Positions 34,840 to 45,427 of a stretch of 64,000 nucleotides of DNA are shown piece by piece. Location of the stretch: the NCBI GenBank assembly GCA_026214975.1, contig CM047806.1, forward strand, positions 104,169,345-104,233,344. The letters are read 5' to 3'. Position 1 is the stretch's first letter. Each line of letters begins with the position of its first letter. Both the position numbers and the translations under genes were made by a program. This stretch comes from Gentiana macrophylla. Lineage: Eukaryota; Streptophyta; Magnoliopsida; Gentianales; Gentianaceae. The notes beneath the pieces are model-generated. The model did no database searches. It was not told where the DNA came from and saw only the letters and a list, made by a program, of their open reading frames with translations.

Positions 34840-36291
34840 AAAAGAGAAAATCAAAGATTCCAATTTCAACTCCTGTCGTAGGCACGCGATAATTTTATCA
34901 CCCGAGGAGGAAGTCAGAAGTTTTGAAACAACCGCATCACCTGAGGCTAAGAAAGCGTATAAGAAAATTTATAGTAAGTGTGATGTTCTGGTTGAAAAAG
35001 GAGTAGAGTTGGATGACTTAGGTGATGAAGTCAAGAATATCTTTAGAAGGCGTCAGTGGTTAGATTTAGCAAACTGTAAGGGAAGGTGGAGATTAACACG
35101 ACTATAGTAGCCGAGTTTTATTCGGTTTTATCTACTTTGTCGGAAGAACAACTTACTCGATCCGGAAACTGCACTTTACGAGCCGTAAATATTCCTTTTA
35201 ACCCTCGCCATCATTAATGCAATTTTAGGAGTTGAGGTTTTTCCTGATGAGGAGGATTATAGGGTAGTTTATAATTTAGATGATCCTGCTAGTTTTGAGC
35301 AGATCGCCTCGAGAGCCAGACTATTTTTGACCCGACCACGGTGTGGGTTGAAAATCGGTTTAATTACGGAACTGCTTTAGAGGTTTAAGGGCAATTAAAA
35401 GATTTATTAGCCATAATCTCTATCCTTCTAGTAAACATACCGCTTTTGGAAAGGAAGATGTATGTATTGCTTGGGCTATGGTAAATGATGTTAGAGTGGA
35501 TGTTGGAAAGGTCATGTTTAAAAGAATTTTTGAGAGTATTGTCATCGCTGCACTGTGGAGTCATCTTTACTTCCTTGTTTTATCTCTCTCGATTTATGTC
35601 GTAGGTTGAGAGTACCATTCCCGCCTAATGACAAGTTATCTCTGGCCGATGGAAATCGATTGGACCTAGTTTGACTAGTCTTCCGGATGGTAGTATTAGC
35701 TTCTTTGCTTAGAAGACGCCAAACTCACCACTCTCACCGCTTTTACATCTTCTTCTTTTCCATCTTTTTCTAGTCACCTCAACAAACTCCTTTCTCCAAC
35801 ACTATCACATATGACATGTTTCAATCTTTAGTGATGATGTTGCGCGTGGTCAAGCCAATGTGGCTTTATTCACGAGAGTACTAGGCAAAGGTGTGATGAT
35901 ATTCGTAGAGGTTTAAGAAGGAACGAGCGCTTGCTTCAGTAATCCTACTTTTGATGATCCCGCTATCCACCTTGTCGATCTGATCCATATACCTTACCAC
36001 AAAGTGGGAAACACCTATTCCACCACAATGAGCTTTCATCCATCGTCATATCCTTTTGGAAGCCAATCTAGTGGGGCAGTGTATTTTCGACAGTGTTCGA
36101 GAGACCAAATGATGTCGAGTTGGGGAGGATTCACTGAGTTTGCACATGTCACGACTGGCATGAGTTCGATGGGTCTTGATAGTTCGATCCAGACTACGAC
36201 TTCACTTTCATCCATCGCCTTCTCGATCGCTTTCCGAGTTCGAGTTTTCAAGTTGATCCGGAGGAAGATTATGATGAAGATTGAATTTTAA
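34840..36291 (+). pseudogene. Post-pol ORF A (plant retroelement accessory ORF), broken
   Basis: Readable from about 34870: EEEVRSFETTASPEAKKAYK, KGVELDDLGDEVKNIFRRRQ, then after a shift VAEFYSVLSTLSEEQL, INAILGVEVFPDEEDYRVVY, and near 35405-35550 ISHNLYPSSKHTAFGKEDVC and RVDVGKVMFKRIFES. Near 35600 a RLRVPFPPND-like word follows. This pattern matches the accessory ORF often annotated in plant genomes as putative plant transposon protein (Pfam family PF20167, from memory). Several stops and frameshifts. The tail ORF at 36004-36291 probably belongs to it. Function unknown. Confidence 0.65.
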
Positions 36292-36648
36292 TGATTGATT
36301 AAACATGTTTACTACACATTTCATTGCATTCGACTTTTGTCATTTAACTATTGGTTTGTTTTCATTTTTCGCTTAGTTTGATGTTACAATCGATTTTATA
36401 AAAATTTGGTTTGCATTTTAAATCGGTTTAGTTTTTATAAAACTATAAAAAAAAAAACCAAAAATAATTTTCGTTATAATTACTACGCCATTTTACAAAA
36501 TATAATGTGTCGCTTTTATCCGTTCGATCAAGTTAAATTAACTTTTACAACGTATCTTCGAGGAAAGAGTTAGTAATAGGCACGTGAAGTAAAATAAACC
36601 AAAGTTCAATTTGACTTTCACCTCTGTCCCTCAGTAAAAGTAGGATGA

Positions 36649-36766
36649 GGCCGGACCGGTCCGGCCTATACTCGGCCCGATCCGTGAAGGAAAAACAAAG
36701 ATGACTCATTTTTTGAGTCTGTCTCGTTCATCCACGTATGTATTACTTTCTATCTATATAAAGGAG
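36649..36766 (+). promoter_or_regulatory. LTR-like promoter module upstream of ORF B
   Basis: The perfect palindrome CCGGACCGGTCCGG (36651-36664), otherwise seen perfect only in the 5' LTR, is followed by CGGCCCGATCCG and, 89 bases downstream, by CTATATAAAGGAG (36754-36766), the same 13-mer as the 5' LTR TATA region. It could drive a separate transcript of ORF B. The sequence between differs from the LTR, so this is not a simple LTR copy. Confidence 0.5.
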
Positions 36767-36852
36767 GCCAGGGAATGAGGAAAGGATACCATTTCTTTCA
36801 CTGCCTATCTACTTCCAACTGTAATTTTATTTTTTTTTTGCAAGTTTTAAAA

Positions 36853-37683
36853 ATGTCGAACCACTCCTCACCGTCTGTAAATTCTTACGAGCCTAATACA
36901 CCGGATCATCCGGAATCGCAAGCTTCTAATGAGAGTATAAATTTACACCCTCGTTTTGCTAATTCTCCAATCCTATTGGAGAAAGGTTTGAATTTTGATA
37001 AAATTGATCAGTGGGGTAAAACTCTCATTAGGAGTTTCGGTTGGAAAAAATTTGTAAGTACACCACGAGGGCGAGTTAATATTACGGTTGTAAGGGAATT
37101 TTACTCGGCCCTACTTTCAACATTCGCGATAGAGTCTACACAAATAGTTATGGTAAGAGGAGTGGCTGTTCCCTTCTCTTCATCTATTATAAATCAACTT
37201 TTTGAAATTCCACCAGTTACTATGCCACATTTTGAAATGCAATGGGGACTACAAAATCCCTCTAATCATTTGAATAAAGTACACGAGTCGTTCCAATGTC
37301 TGTTCCCGCTTTTTGATACAAATCACGACATGTCAACACGAGCTTTACTTCCACATCTAAAGGCGTGGAAGCATTTTATAAATTCTCGAGTTTATCCCAC
37401 CTGGGATTTTGGAAGTTTAACTGAGAATGAAATGCTTCTACTTTTTGCTTTGGCATTCGGTGTATTTGTTGACTGGGGTATATTGATTCAGAGAAATGTG
37501 TCGGACTTTGCAATAGCCAGAGGTAGTAGGGGGAAACCTATGCCTAATTCTTGGTTGATATCACGTTTGTGTATTCTTCTGAATGGAGTAGAAGAGCTGG
37601 AGACGGATGAAATTTTTCCGTCTAGAGATAGTCGGTTTGGATTGCTACCGGTTGATACACCGGGTTGTTCGTCTACCATCTAG
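36853..37683 (+). CDS. Post-pol ORF B, intact accessory protein of the retroelement
   Basis: 276 codons from MSNHSSPSVNSYEPNTP; an in-frame ATG at 36775 would add 26 residues but lies too close to the TATA box for the transcript to include it. It is a Ser/Pro-rich N-terminus followed by a globular domain. VVREFYSALLSTFAIESTQI, RGVAVPFSSSIINQLFEIPP, LLPHLKAWKHFINSRVYPTW, LLLFALAFGVFVDWGILIQR and MPNSWLISRLCILLNGVEE align in order with ORF A and the PF20167-like accessory family. A hydrophobic stretch near residues 197-210 could be a core helix; no signal peptide is seen. It is the only long ORF of the element without stops. TTTTTTTTGCAAG just before the ATG resembles a splice acceptor, another way to express it. 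Function unknown. Confidence 0.65.
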   Translation: MSNHSSPSVNSYEPNTPDHPESQASNESINLHPRFANSPILLEKGLNFDKIDQWGKTLIRSFGWKKFVSTPRGRVNITVVREFYSALLSTFAIESTQIVMVRGVAVPFSSSIINQLFEIPPVTMPHFEMQWGLQNPSNHLNKVHESFQCLFPLFDTNHDMSTRALLPHLKAWKHFINSRVYPTWDFGSLTENEMLLLFALAFGVFVDWGILIQRNVSDFAIARGSRGKPMPNSWLISRLCILLNGVEELETDEIFPSRDSRFGLLPVDTPGCSSTI

Positions 37684-37689
37684 AGAGTT

Positions 37690-39348
37690 GTTAGTGGTTT
37701 GTTAGTAATATTTAAGTTTTAATAAGTTAAATTAAGTTAAGTTTGAAGTTCTTTAGTTTAGTTTGTAATAATGTATCTTGTTTAATATATATGTCTTAGT
37801 TTTTTAAGTTGTTTGTTTTTATTTAATGATATAATTAGTATACGCTAAAATAAAATCAGAAAAATAAAGTTAATAGATAATTTTAATTTTATTTTCGAAC
37901 CTACTTCTTTACTACTCATTGAACATCGGGACGATGCCACTTCGTAAGTGGGGAGTAGAGTTAGGTTAGAAAATTCATTAAAATTTTTCGAAAAATAGTC
38001 AAAAATAATAATTATATGTCTAATTTAGATTTTAATAAGATTTTAAGTTTATATAATTGAGTATTTAATATTAGATATTGTTTTTATAAAATTATATAAG
38101 TATGTTGATATTTATAAGTAAAATTTTTTAGAATCATTTTCAATACGAATTATGAATTTGGAATTGGATTAAGTTTATTGATTTTTGGCACCACAAAAAT
38201 ATAACTATAGCCAAATAACCTACCTCAGCCTTGATTAGAGTGATCAAGACCTCACTCGAAATTGTCAATTGTGATTAAATAACCGAGCTTTAGCTATTTT
38301 GGTCTACATTTCCTTGAAATACCGCAAGTTTGTAATGCACTTATAAAAAGAGATGGTGACATAAAAGCTAAATTTTGGTATATGCTGAGATTGGAAAAAT
38401 TAGATAAGTAGTAGTATATTCGATCTTACCTCATGACACTTGCAACATAGCCGATTTTGGTAATAAGTTCGGATATATTAATATTCTATAAAAAAAAAAA
38501 AAAATTAATTAAGAACGAAGCACCATATTTACACAGAATTAATCAAATATCAGGTATCTTCCTTATCTGTGATTAACAACTTAAAAATAAAAAGAACAAA
38601 TCGGTTGTAGCTACCAATGATTGGAGTGAGTAGGGTATTATCACGAAATGTCCTATATCACTATGAGGTAATTAAGCTCCCGATTGCCTGATGATAGTAG
38701 TCCAGCTAGGGTATTATCACGAAATGTCCTATTGCTGGGAATGAAGGCACAAGATAAAATGAAAGAGGAAAAGTTGAATCATAAGATCTCATGAATTATT
38801 ACAAGTTTAAGGAAACCGGACTTGTAATTTTCGATCGAAAGAGTAGTACTCCGATCAATCTTGATGAAGCAATGCCTGTAAGTTTGATTTTCTACACACA
38901 CTCACGCTTTTAGTTCTTAATCTTAAAAAAAAAAAAAAAAAAAAGAGAAAAATCTGAAAAAAAAATATGATGCTAAGAATATGTTTTACGCATTTACTTT
39001 TCCTCTTTCTCTTTTGATTTCCTTTTTTCCGATTAACCAACATCTTGAACCTAAACTCTATAAGCCATTTTTGTCAACTACTTTACTGAAATTTCCGATT
39101 CCAGAATTTCATAATAGTTGCGATTAAAAATAATTCTGATATTTTATTTATACTTCTTAAGTATTACATATATAATTTTATCTAAATAATATTTAATGTT
39201 TAAGTTATTTCAGTTATATACTCTTTCTGTCTTCTTAAGATTTTAAATTAAGATAGATAATATATTTATAATATTGACAAAATATAAATTATAATCTGAA
39301 AAATTATACTATCTTTTATTACCGCTTATTTTTGCTCGAGGACGATCA
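37690..39348. other. 3' non-coding region of the Athila-like element
   Basis: No gene. A polypurine-tract-like box lies at 37925-37961: a GGGACGATGC word and then AAGTGGGGAGTAGAG, close to the true tract at 39338-39366. GGGTATTATCACGAAATGTC occurs twice (38632 and 38707 regions), a local duplication. Poly-A near 38925-38944 makes a spurious minus-strand frame. Confidence 0.55.
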
Positions 39349-39366
39349 AAAGCTAAGTGGGGAGTA
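39349..39366 (+). promoter_or_regulatory. Polypurine tract
   Basis: AAAAGCTAAGTGGGGAG lies immediately before the 3' LTR, preceded by GCTCGAGGACGATC. This GAGGACGA-n-AAG-n-GTGGGGAG arrangement is typical of plant Athila/Tat elements and primes plus-strand DNA synthesis. Confidence 0.8.
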
Positions 39367-39369
39367 ATT

Positions 39370-41510
39370 TGATGTATTATTTTTATATGATTAAATATAC
39401 GTTATATTATTATGTTTTATCAACGAATTCTATATAAAATATATGAAATTATGGTATAAATGGTATAAAGTGTTAGTCTTTATAATTTAGAGTATTTAGT
39501 AATAATAATAATAAAAAGTTGTAATTTTGTACCGATTTTAGTAAATCGGAGTGTCGTGTCAGATTTACGTGGGTATTTGTGGTATTTTATTGCAGATTTA
39601 TAAACCGAGACCCCGAGAATCGACATATTGAAGTTTAATCATATCTCTGGAATGATTTAGAGAGTGCCACAAGTTTAAATGGTCAATTGAATAGCTTAAG
39701 TGGATAAGTGGCCAACCAATCTGGATAAGTAATAATAGAGAAATATCTTCGACAAACGAATGGCTCATCAAAATGATATTTTCAGAAAAAGTGTTCTTCA
39801 CGAAAGTTGTAGATTTTACCGAAAGCTTTCCAATGCAATTTAAATTATGAAGATTGGAGGTCTACAACTTAAACAGTGATCAAGTGGCTAATCGACTTGG
39901 ATTAAGAAAAAATCCCGTAAAAGCTTCGGAGGAACACGAGGTCATCAAAAAAGCGTTATCTGGAGAAGAGTCCTTCATGAAAGTTGTAGAGTTTCTCGAG
40001 ATCTTAATTTTGGCATTTCGTTTGCAATTTTTGGAAGTCCAGAACTCGAGATATGAATTTTAGAAGTTTAATAATTATATATAAAAAATAATATCTCCAC
40101 CGCACATGCTGGAATGATCAAGTTAGTGGGGATCATCATTAGTCCGGACCGAGCCGGCCTAATACCGGACCGTCCGGCCTTTACCAATTTGCCTATATAA
40201 AGAGCAAAGATCGAGAGAAGCAAATTCGGGTACCAAATATATATATACATCTCATATATATATATATATCTCTCTCTTTCTTTCCTTTTCTTTTCTTTTT
40301 TAATTTTTAGTAGTAGTTGTAAATAAGGCCTTACGCCGTAATAATGTAGTTTTAGTATCGTTGTAATGCTCGAGAAAATCTCGGAAGTCGGTTTTGCTAA
40401 AGAAGTTGTAATGTCCGGAAGATACGATTTCTGAATCAACCCGTATTCGGGTAACTTTTCTTAAGTATTTATGTTTGTTTTTGTATTTTTCGTTGTTATA
40501 ATGTTTTTAGGCTAAATATAATACTGGCCAAAACTATGTAATCGGTTTTATTTCGATCTTTTCGTTAAAGAAATGTTGTTAAGTTAAAATGACTAAAATT
40601 GAGTTAATTGAATCTTTTTCTATTTTGATCGTATTCGTATTGACATATTTAATAGATCTGAGGAATTCATAATCTAATTATGAATTGACGCCTCGTAGTC
40701 ATGATATGAAATAAAAGATAGAAAAACCGGAGGGTAAAATTGGCCGTGTGAACAACGTGATAACGGAATCCGATTTCTACCCGGGTAAATTTGTTTTGGG
40801 AGAAATGAATTTTATTATAATTTGTACTCGAGATCGTAATAATGTTAAATCATCGCTTTAATTGAAACTTAAACCGGAAAGTTGAATCGTCCGGCTTTGA
40901 CAACCGGAGCCTTTAAAATAAAATTGACCGCTTGACGAACGGAATGACTCCTTTTATCTAAAGGTAGATTTGTACTGGACCTGTTTAGATTAATTAGTTT
41001 ACCGTAATGATTGTGGACCTTGGACTGATGACAATGGACATATGACAATTTCATACGCTCGTGTGAGAAGGAATTGTTCACCTCAGGAGTGCACCGTTTC
41101 ACTTACTCAATTGGACCTAAAATAAAAGGAGAGATCGAACACATTTCAATTAATCGAAAAGATCGTATAAACCAATTATATAAGTTTTGGCGATTCTCTA
41201 AAATTATTTGTCTAATATATTGGTACCTATATATTTATATCTATATATATATTTTGCAATTTATGTACATCTATATATATTTATATATCTATATATATTA
41301 TATTAGAATAACTTTTAAATTACGTATTTATTTTATGTTAACTAGAATAGTAGTGATCTGTGGTGATAAAATTGCGATTTAGATCGAGTTAATAACAGCT
41401 CTTTGGTGTTTAACCACACGTAAAAGAAATTACCAAGTTCCCTGAGGATTCGACACCTGACTCATCATAATAGCACTACGATTTGACCCGGTACACTGCC
41501 GGTTAGGATC
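39370..41510 (+). repeat. 3' LTR of the Athila-like element
   Basis: Starts TGATGTATTATTTTTATATG and aligns with the 5' LTR to GTTAGGATC at 41510. Small indels distinguish the two, for example one lost base in the palindrome (CCGGACCGTCCGG, 40165-40177) and an 11-bp GGTATAAATG-type duplication near 39455. The distal ~65 bp expected before the primer-site equivalent are absent. Confidence 0.85.
40143..40204 (+). promoter_or_regulatory. 3' LTR promoter: GGACCG motif plus TATA box
   Basis: Counterpart of 25866-25928: GGACCGAGCCGG, then CCGGACCGTCCGG, then CTATATAAAGAG at 40193-40204. It could start transcription into the right flank. Confidence 0.6.
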
Positions 41511-41537
41511 TGTATAGCCTAGAAAAGGTCCGTCAAA

Positions 41538-42105
41538 TATCAACCACGAAAAGCCATAAAGACCATAGCCTTGGCTAACTTCATCACTGAGGCCAATTTG
41601 AATGCTGAACAATCTGATCTGCAACCCCACATGAAACTAACACCAGCTCGACCACGGGGCCAACGCAGACAGGTCTTTGTTGGAAGCTTTATGTATATGG
41701 GGCGACAAGCAAAAGTAGCTACAGGGCCAGAGTTATTCTGGTAGAGCCGGGAACTACAAAAGAAATCGATAAAGCATTAAGGTTTGATTTCCCCGCTTTG
41801 AATAATCAAGATGAATACGAAGCCGTAGTCGCAGGGCTCGAGCTCGCCAAGGCTTTGAATGTTGCTGTTGATGTCTACAGATATCCTCTGCTCATCGTCA
41901 ACCAGATCACAGGTACCAACCAAAGTTAAGATGAAATTTTGAGCCAGTACATGGAGATTGATAAGCGACTAAAAAATTGATTCAATTACTGCGAATTCAT
42001 CAGTCTTCAGCAGGTTCCTAAACTAGTCTACTGACTCATGTACCCTACTGATCCAGACAGGTCTGCTGATGAAAGTCAGCTGACCTTTTAGAGTGCTTGT
42101 TTGAT
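41538..42105 (+). pseudogene. Ty3/gypsy RNase H fragment from another element
   Basis: AIKTIALANFITEA matches the AIKAQALADF-type link before a gypsy RNase H. After a frameshift come VILVEPGTT, ALRFDFPALNNQDEYEAVVA, GLELAKALNVAVDVY, LLIVNQITGT and DEILSQYMEIDKRLKN, ending in a QQVP word near 42010. This is the RNase H fold of the Tat/Retand type. Stops and shifts mean it is dead. It abuts the 3' LTR directly and is not part of the Athila-like element, which has its own RNase H. Confidence 0.7.
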
Positions 42106-42161
42106 CAAACCTATACAAGATCAAACTCTAATCAGCCTATACATTTGATCTAGACATCTTT

Positions 42162-43424
42162 TTGTCTTTGCTCTATAACAAACTAGTCCGGCACTCATCA
42201 CTAAAACATAAAATAAGTCCAACAAAACCAAATCAAGTTCATAGATTAACAAAATGCATGTATGGCCAAAAGCAAGCCAAACAAACAATGGAATTGCAAG
42301 TTAATCTGAATATTTGGAAGCACAAGGATTTACTTAGTCCAAAAATGACCACGGTCTATTCAAAAAGGACCAGATAGTCTTTTATTCATTTGCTCGTATA
42401 TGTAGATGGCATAATAGTAGCAAGCCCTAATGAGCAATTGATTCGGCAAGTCAATGATGCCATACATCAGCAGTTTACCATTAAAGACCTTGGAAAACAG
42501 AGATATTTCCTAGGTATTGATACTACTAGAACTCTTGCAGGAATATCCATTTCCTTAAGAAAGTACACACTCAACCTCCTAAAATATGAATATTTGGGGA
42601 TAAACCTGCTTAAACACCTATGAAGTCCAAGCAGATTTTACAGCATAGTGATTCACAACTTTTGGGGGATAACACTACATACACTAGGGGTAAACTAATC
42701 TACCTCACTTTTACCAGACCAGATACAACTTTCATAGTTCAACAGTTGAGTCAGTTTCTGGACACCCCTATTGAAAACCACCTGAAGGCAGCACATAGAT
42801 TGCTGAGATATTTGAAGGCTAACCCAGGTCAAGAAATCCGGTTTCCAATAGAGAATAACCTTTTTCTGAAAGGTTTTACAGATAGTTATTGGGTTGGTTG
42901 CCCTGAAAGGAATCTGGTTTCCAGCAGAGAATAACCTTGTTCTGAAAGGTTTCACAGACAGTGATTGAGCTGGTTGCCCTGAAACAAGAAAATCAGTATC
43001 ATGATACTTGCTATTTCTAGGCGATGCTCCCATCTCTTGGAAGGCAAAGAAACAAACCACTATAGAAAGAAGTTCATCAAAGGCTGAGTATAGGGCTATG
43101 GCAAATGCAGTTTTTGAATTCCAATGGTTCATTTACATCCTACAAGATTTAAGGTTACTGTTCAAATGTCTGATGTGTTATTAGGTGACAATGCAAGTGT
43201 GATGCACATTGCTCACAACCATGTATTTAATAAAAGGACCAAGCATATTGAGATTGACTATCATGTTGTGAGAGACAAAGTCATCTCGACTTGTCAAACT
43301 TCTTCCAGTCAACAGAAAAGAGCAAGTAGTTGATATTCTCACCAAGGCCTTCGATGCACCCATCTTCTCCTATCTGCTAGACAAATTGGGAATTTCAAAG
43401 ATATTTCAGAGTTCTACTAGTTGA
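42162..43424 (+). pseudogene. Ty1/copia RT end and RNase H (broken)
   Basis: A degraded RT start (about 42240-42385) is followed by LLVYVDGIIVASPNEQ-type wording (42390 on), FTIKDLGKQRYFLGIDTTRT, then LIYLTFTRPDTTFIVQQLSQ, HLKAAHRLLRYLKANPGQ, a DAPISWKAKKQTT word and KAEYRAMANAVFEFQWFIYI, and HIAHNHVFNKRTKHIEIDYH. The catalytic YVDD reads YVDG. A ~76-bp tandem duplication (42833-42908 and 42909-42984) inserts a second copy of the segment around FTDSYWVGCPE. It leads straight to an LTR, so it is the 3' end of one copia element. Confidence 0.8.
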
Positions 43425-43475
43425 AGGGAATGCTGAGTGCAAGTTGTTCATGTGCCACTCTCAGCTTGAGCGGGG

Positions 43476-43710
43476 TGTTACAGTATAAGTGCTGATGGAA
43501 ATGCTGAGTGCAGTCTGCTGAGTTATTTAGTGTTGAAAACGGTTATTCAATTATAGAGTGTTATAACTGTTTGTAATTTACTTTTAATTGATTCATGAGG
43601 TATATAAAGCTATAAATACCCCATGATCAGCAGTATTGTAACTTAATTTGTTGATTTTAGTTCAATAAAATTGATTACGATTTTATTTACCTATTGATTG
43701 TAATTCTACA
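43476..43710 (+). repeat. 3' LTR of the copia element
   Basis: It starts TGTTACAG right after a purine run (GAGCGGGG) that serves as polypurine tract, contains TATATAAAG at about 43602 and an AATAAAATTG poly-A-type signal, and ends near TTCTACA. The 5' partner is not in the window. The end point is judged from TG...CA only. Confidence 0.6.
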
Positions 43711-43938
43711 AACTTGAACGAGTCTTCAGATTTCAAAGAACCTATATTCAAATTGCATCTTGGCGGTACTCATCACTTCCTTCATCCATATCATATGTTG
43801 AAACACATACATGCTATCAATTATGTGGAATTTAAGCCGAGCAAATCACGTTGATCAAATATTGGTAGTGATTGATGAAATCAGAGGAAGAATAGGTATT
43901 TGATCAGCTGCAAATCAAAAATCTATCAGAAACATTAA
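43711..43938. other. Spacer between LTRs, no gene
   Basis: Contains a CATCATATGTTGAAACACAT-like patch and otherwise nothing recognisable. Confidence 0.3.
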
Positions 43939-45327
43939 TGTTGGTCCCTTGAAAAGGCTTTGGTTAAGTTTAGAGGGGGTGAATAAACTTAACACTTAAA
44001 ACTTTTGGGGTTAACAAACTCAGCAATGTCAGTAGCCTGCTGACCACTTAGTAATCTGCTGACAGTTGATATTACTGGATTTGTTGTAGCGGAATATATT
44101 TAGTTTAAGTCTTATTACTTGTTGTTAAAGGAATGATACTAAGTATTGGATACTCAGTAGTGTAAGTGTGTGATTCAGTTGCTAGTTTCAGCAAGTTAAT
44201 GTAATCAGTATACTAAATGCAGAAAATAAATGCAGAAAATAAGTAGGCAAATTTTAAAGTGGTTCCAGGTGGTGTGATCCTGTCAGTCCACTCTTCTCCC
44301 ATGATGTTGGAGGAAATTCATTAGAGATATTTGAGGTTGTAGTTACAAAAATCCCTAAGTTGTCTGTCCTTCAACAATAACTATGGCTTCACAAACTAAA
44401 TATTTGGAAAAGGTAGGATTGCTGCTCCAAAGTATTCCACTGGTCCTTGAAGGGTAGGATTGCCTCTTCACCAGCTCCACCACAAACAACAGTTCTTGAC
44501 AACTAAGTTCTTCTCTATCTTCAGTAGGTTTCTTGTAAAAGAAAGTTTGAATCAAGTAAATGATTCAACAGTCAGCAGCTTGATCAGGATGAAATGATCA
44601 GCAGCTTGATATCTTCAAGTGTGTATACTTGATGTAACTTGATGGTAGGTTACACTTGAAGATTTTTCTGGATCAGTAGCTTTTAGCTCAGTGATGTCAG
44701 CAGGTGATTTTCTTGATCAGAAACTTGATAGCTTTGAGTAGATTATTTGTTTTTCATCACTTTTCGTCATATGTATCTGAATCATGAGTCTTTTATTTAT
44801 AGGTGAGGGTCCTGTGACTTTTGTTTGAATTTCAAACATAGCCGTTTCAGATTTGTCTTCATCTTGACTTGCTTTATGTCTCTGTACATAGTACTGACAC
44901 TGTCAGTTTGCTTTTTGTCAGTTTTCAATCTGTCCACCCTTTGACTTATGTCCATTGGTTAATCCTCTTAATCTTTCCAACGTTCTTTTCATCTTGGCCA
45001 TTGATTTGTACAATATCAAGGCTTGTAATCCATCCTTATCCTTGTAATCTTCCAATGTAACATTTGATTAAATCAAGATTCATACTCAGTAGATATTTGA
45101 CTTATTTTAGTCTACTGATGTACATATCTGTCAGCTGGCTTAAGTCTGTTGTATTTCAATAACACTTCAGCTGACTTCTTTTCATATAACTTTTTATTAT
45201 GAAGTTAGAGTACACCATTTTGATTATAACTAAGTTCCAATCACCACTTAACATATGGAACTTAGACCTTGTACACAAGGTATATGTAATCAATTTAGGT
45301 CATCACAGACTTCCCTAAATTCGGATT
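43939..45327 (+). repeat. SIRE/Maximus-like copia LTR, cut by the assembly gap
   Basis: It starts TGTTGGTCCCTTG, then GTTTAGAGGGGGTGAATAAA, and later CCACTCTTCTCCCATGATG, wording I know from the long LTRs of SIRE-type copia elements. Many CAGCAG/CTGCTGA words follow. No coding region to the gap, so only the LTR is present here. Call rests on resemblance. Confidence 0.45.
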
Positions 45328-45427
45328 NNNNNNNNNNNNNNNNNNNNNNNNNNNNNNNNNNNNNNNNNNNNNNNNNNNNNNNNNNNNNNNNNNNNNNNNN
45401 NNNNNNNNNNNNNNNNNNNNNNNNNNN
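45328..45427. other. Assembly gap, exactly 100 N
   Basis: One hundred N bases, the usual scaffolding placeholder for a gap of unknown length. Sequence on the left is copia LTR; on the right it starts inside a tandem-array unit, so the join itself is not proven. Confidence 0.98.

Larger units (their letters stand above)
25106..41510 (+). mobile_element. Athila-like Ty3/gypsy LTR retrotransposon, ~16.4 kb
   Basis: Long terminal repeats (25106-27210 at least, 39370-41510) enclose a tRNA-Asp primer site, decayed gag, protease, RT, RNase H and integrase in gypsy order, then two extra ORFs and a polypurine tract. Gag wording, the tRNA-Asp primer site and extra ORFs after integrase point to the Athila/Tat branch. 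Pol holds many stops and frameshifts, so it cannot move on its own. The left flank is a copia gag and the right flank is an unrelated gypsy fragment, with no matching target duplication (left flank GTGGC), so the right side was rearranged after insertion. Confidence 0.85.

Noticed and set aside
36775..36852. Extended N-terminus of ORF B from the first ATG
   Set aside because: This ATG is about 10 bases from the TATA box, so the transcript would start downstream of it. The start at 36853 fits better.
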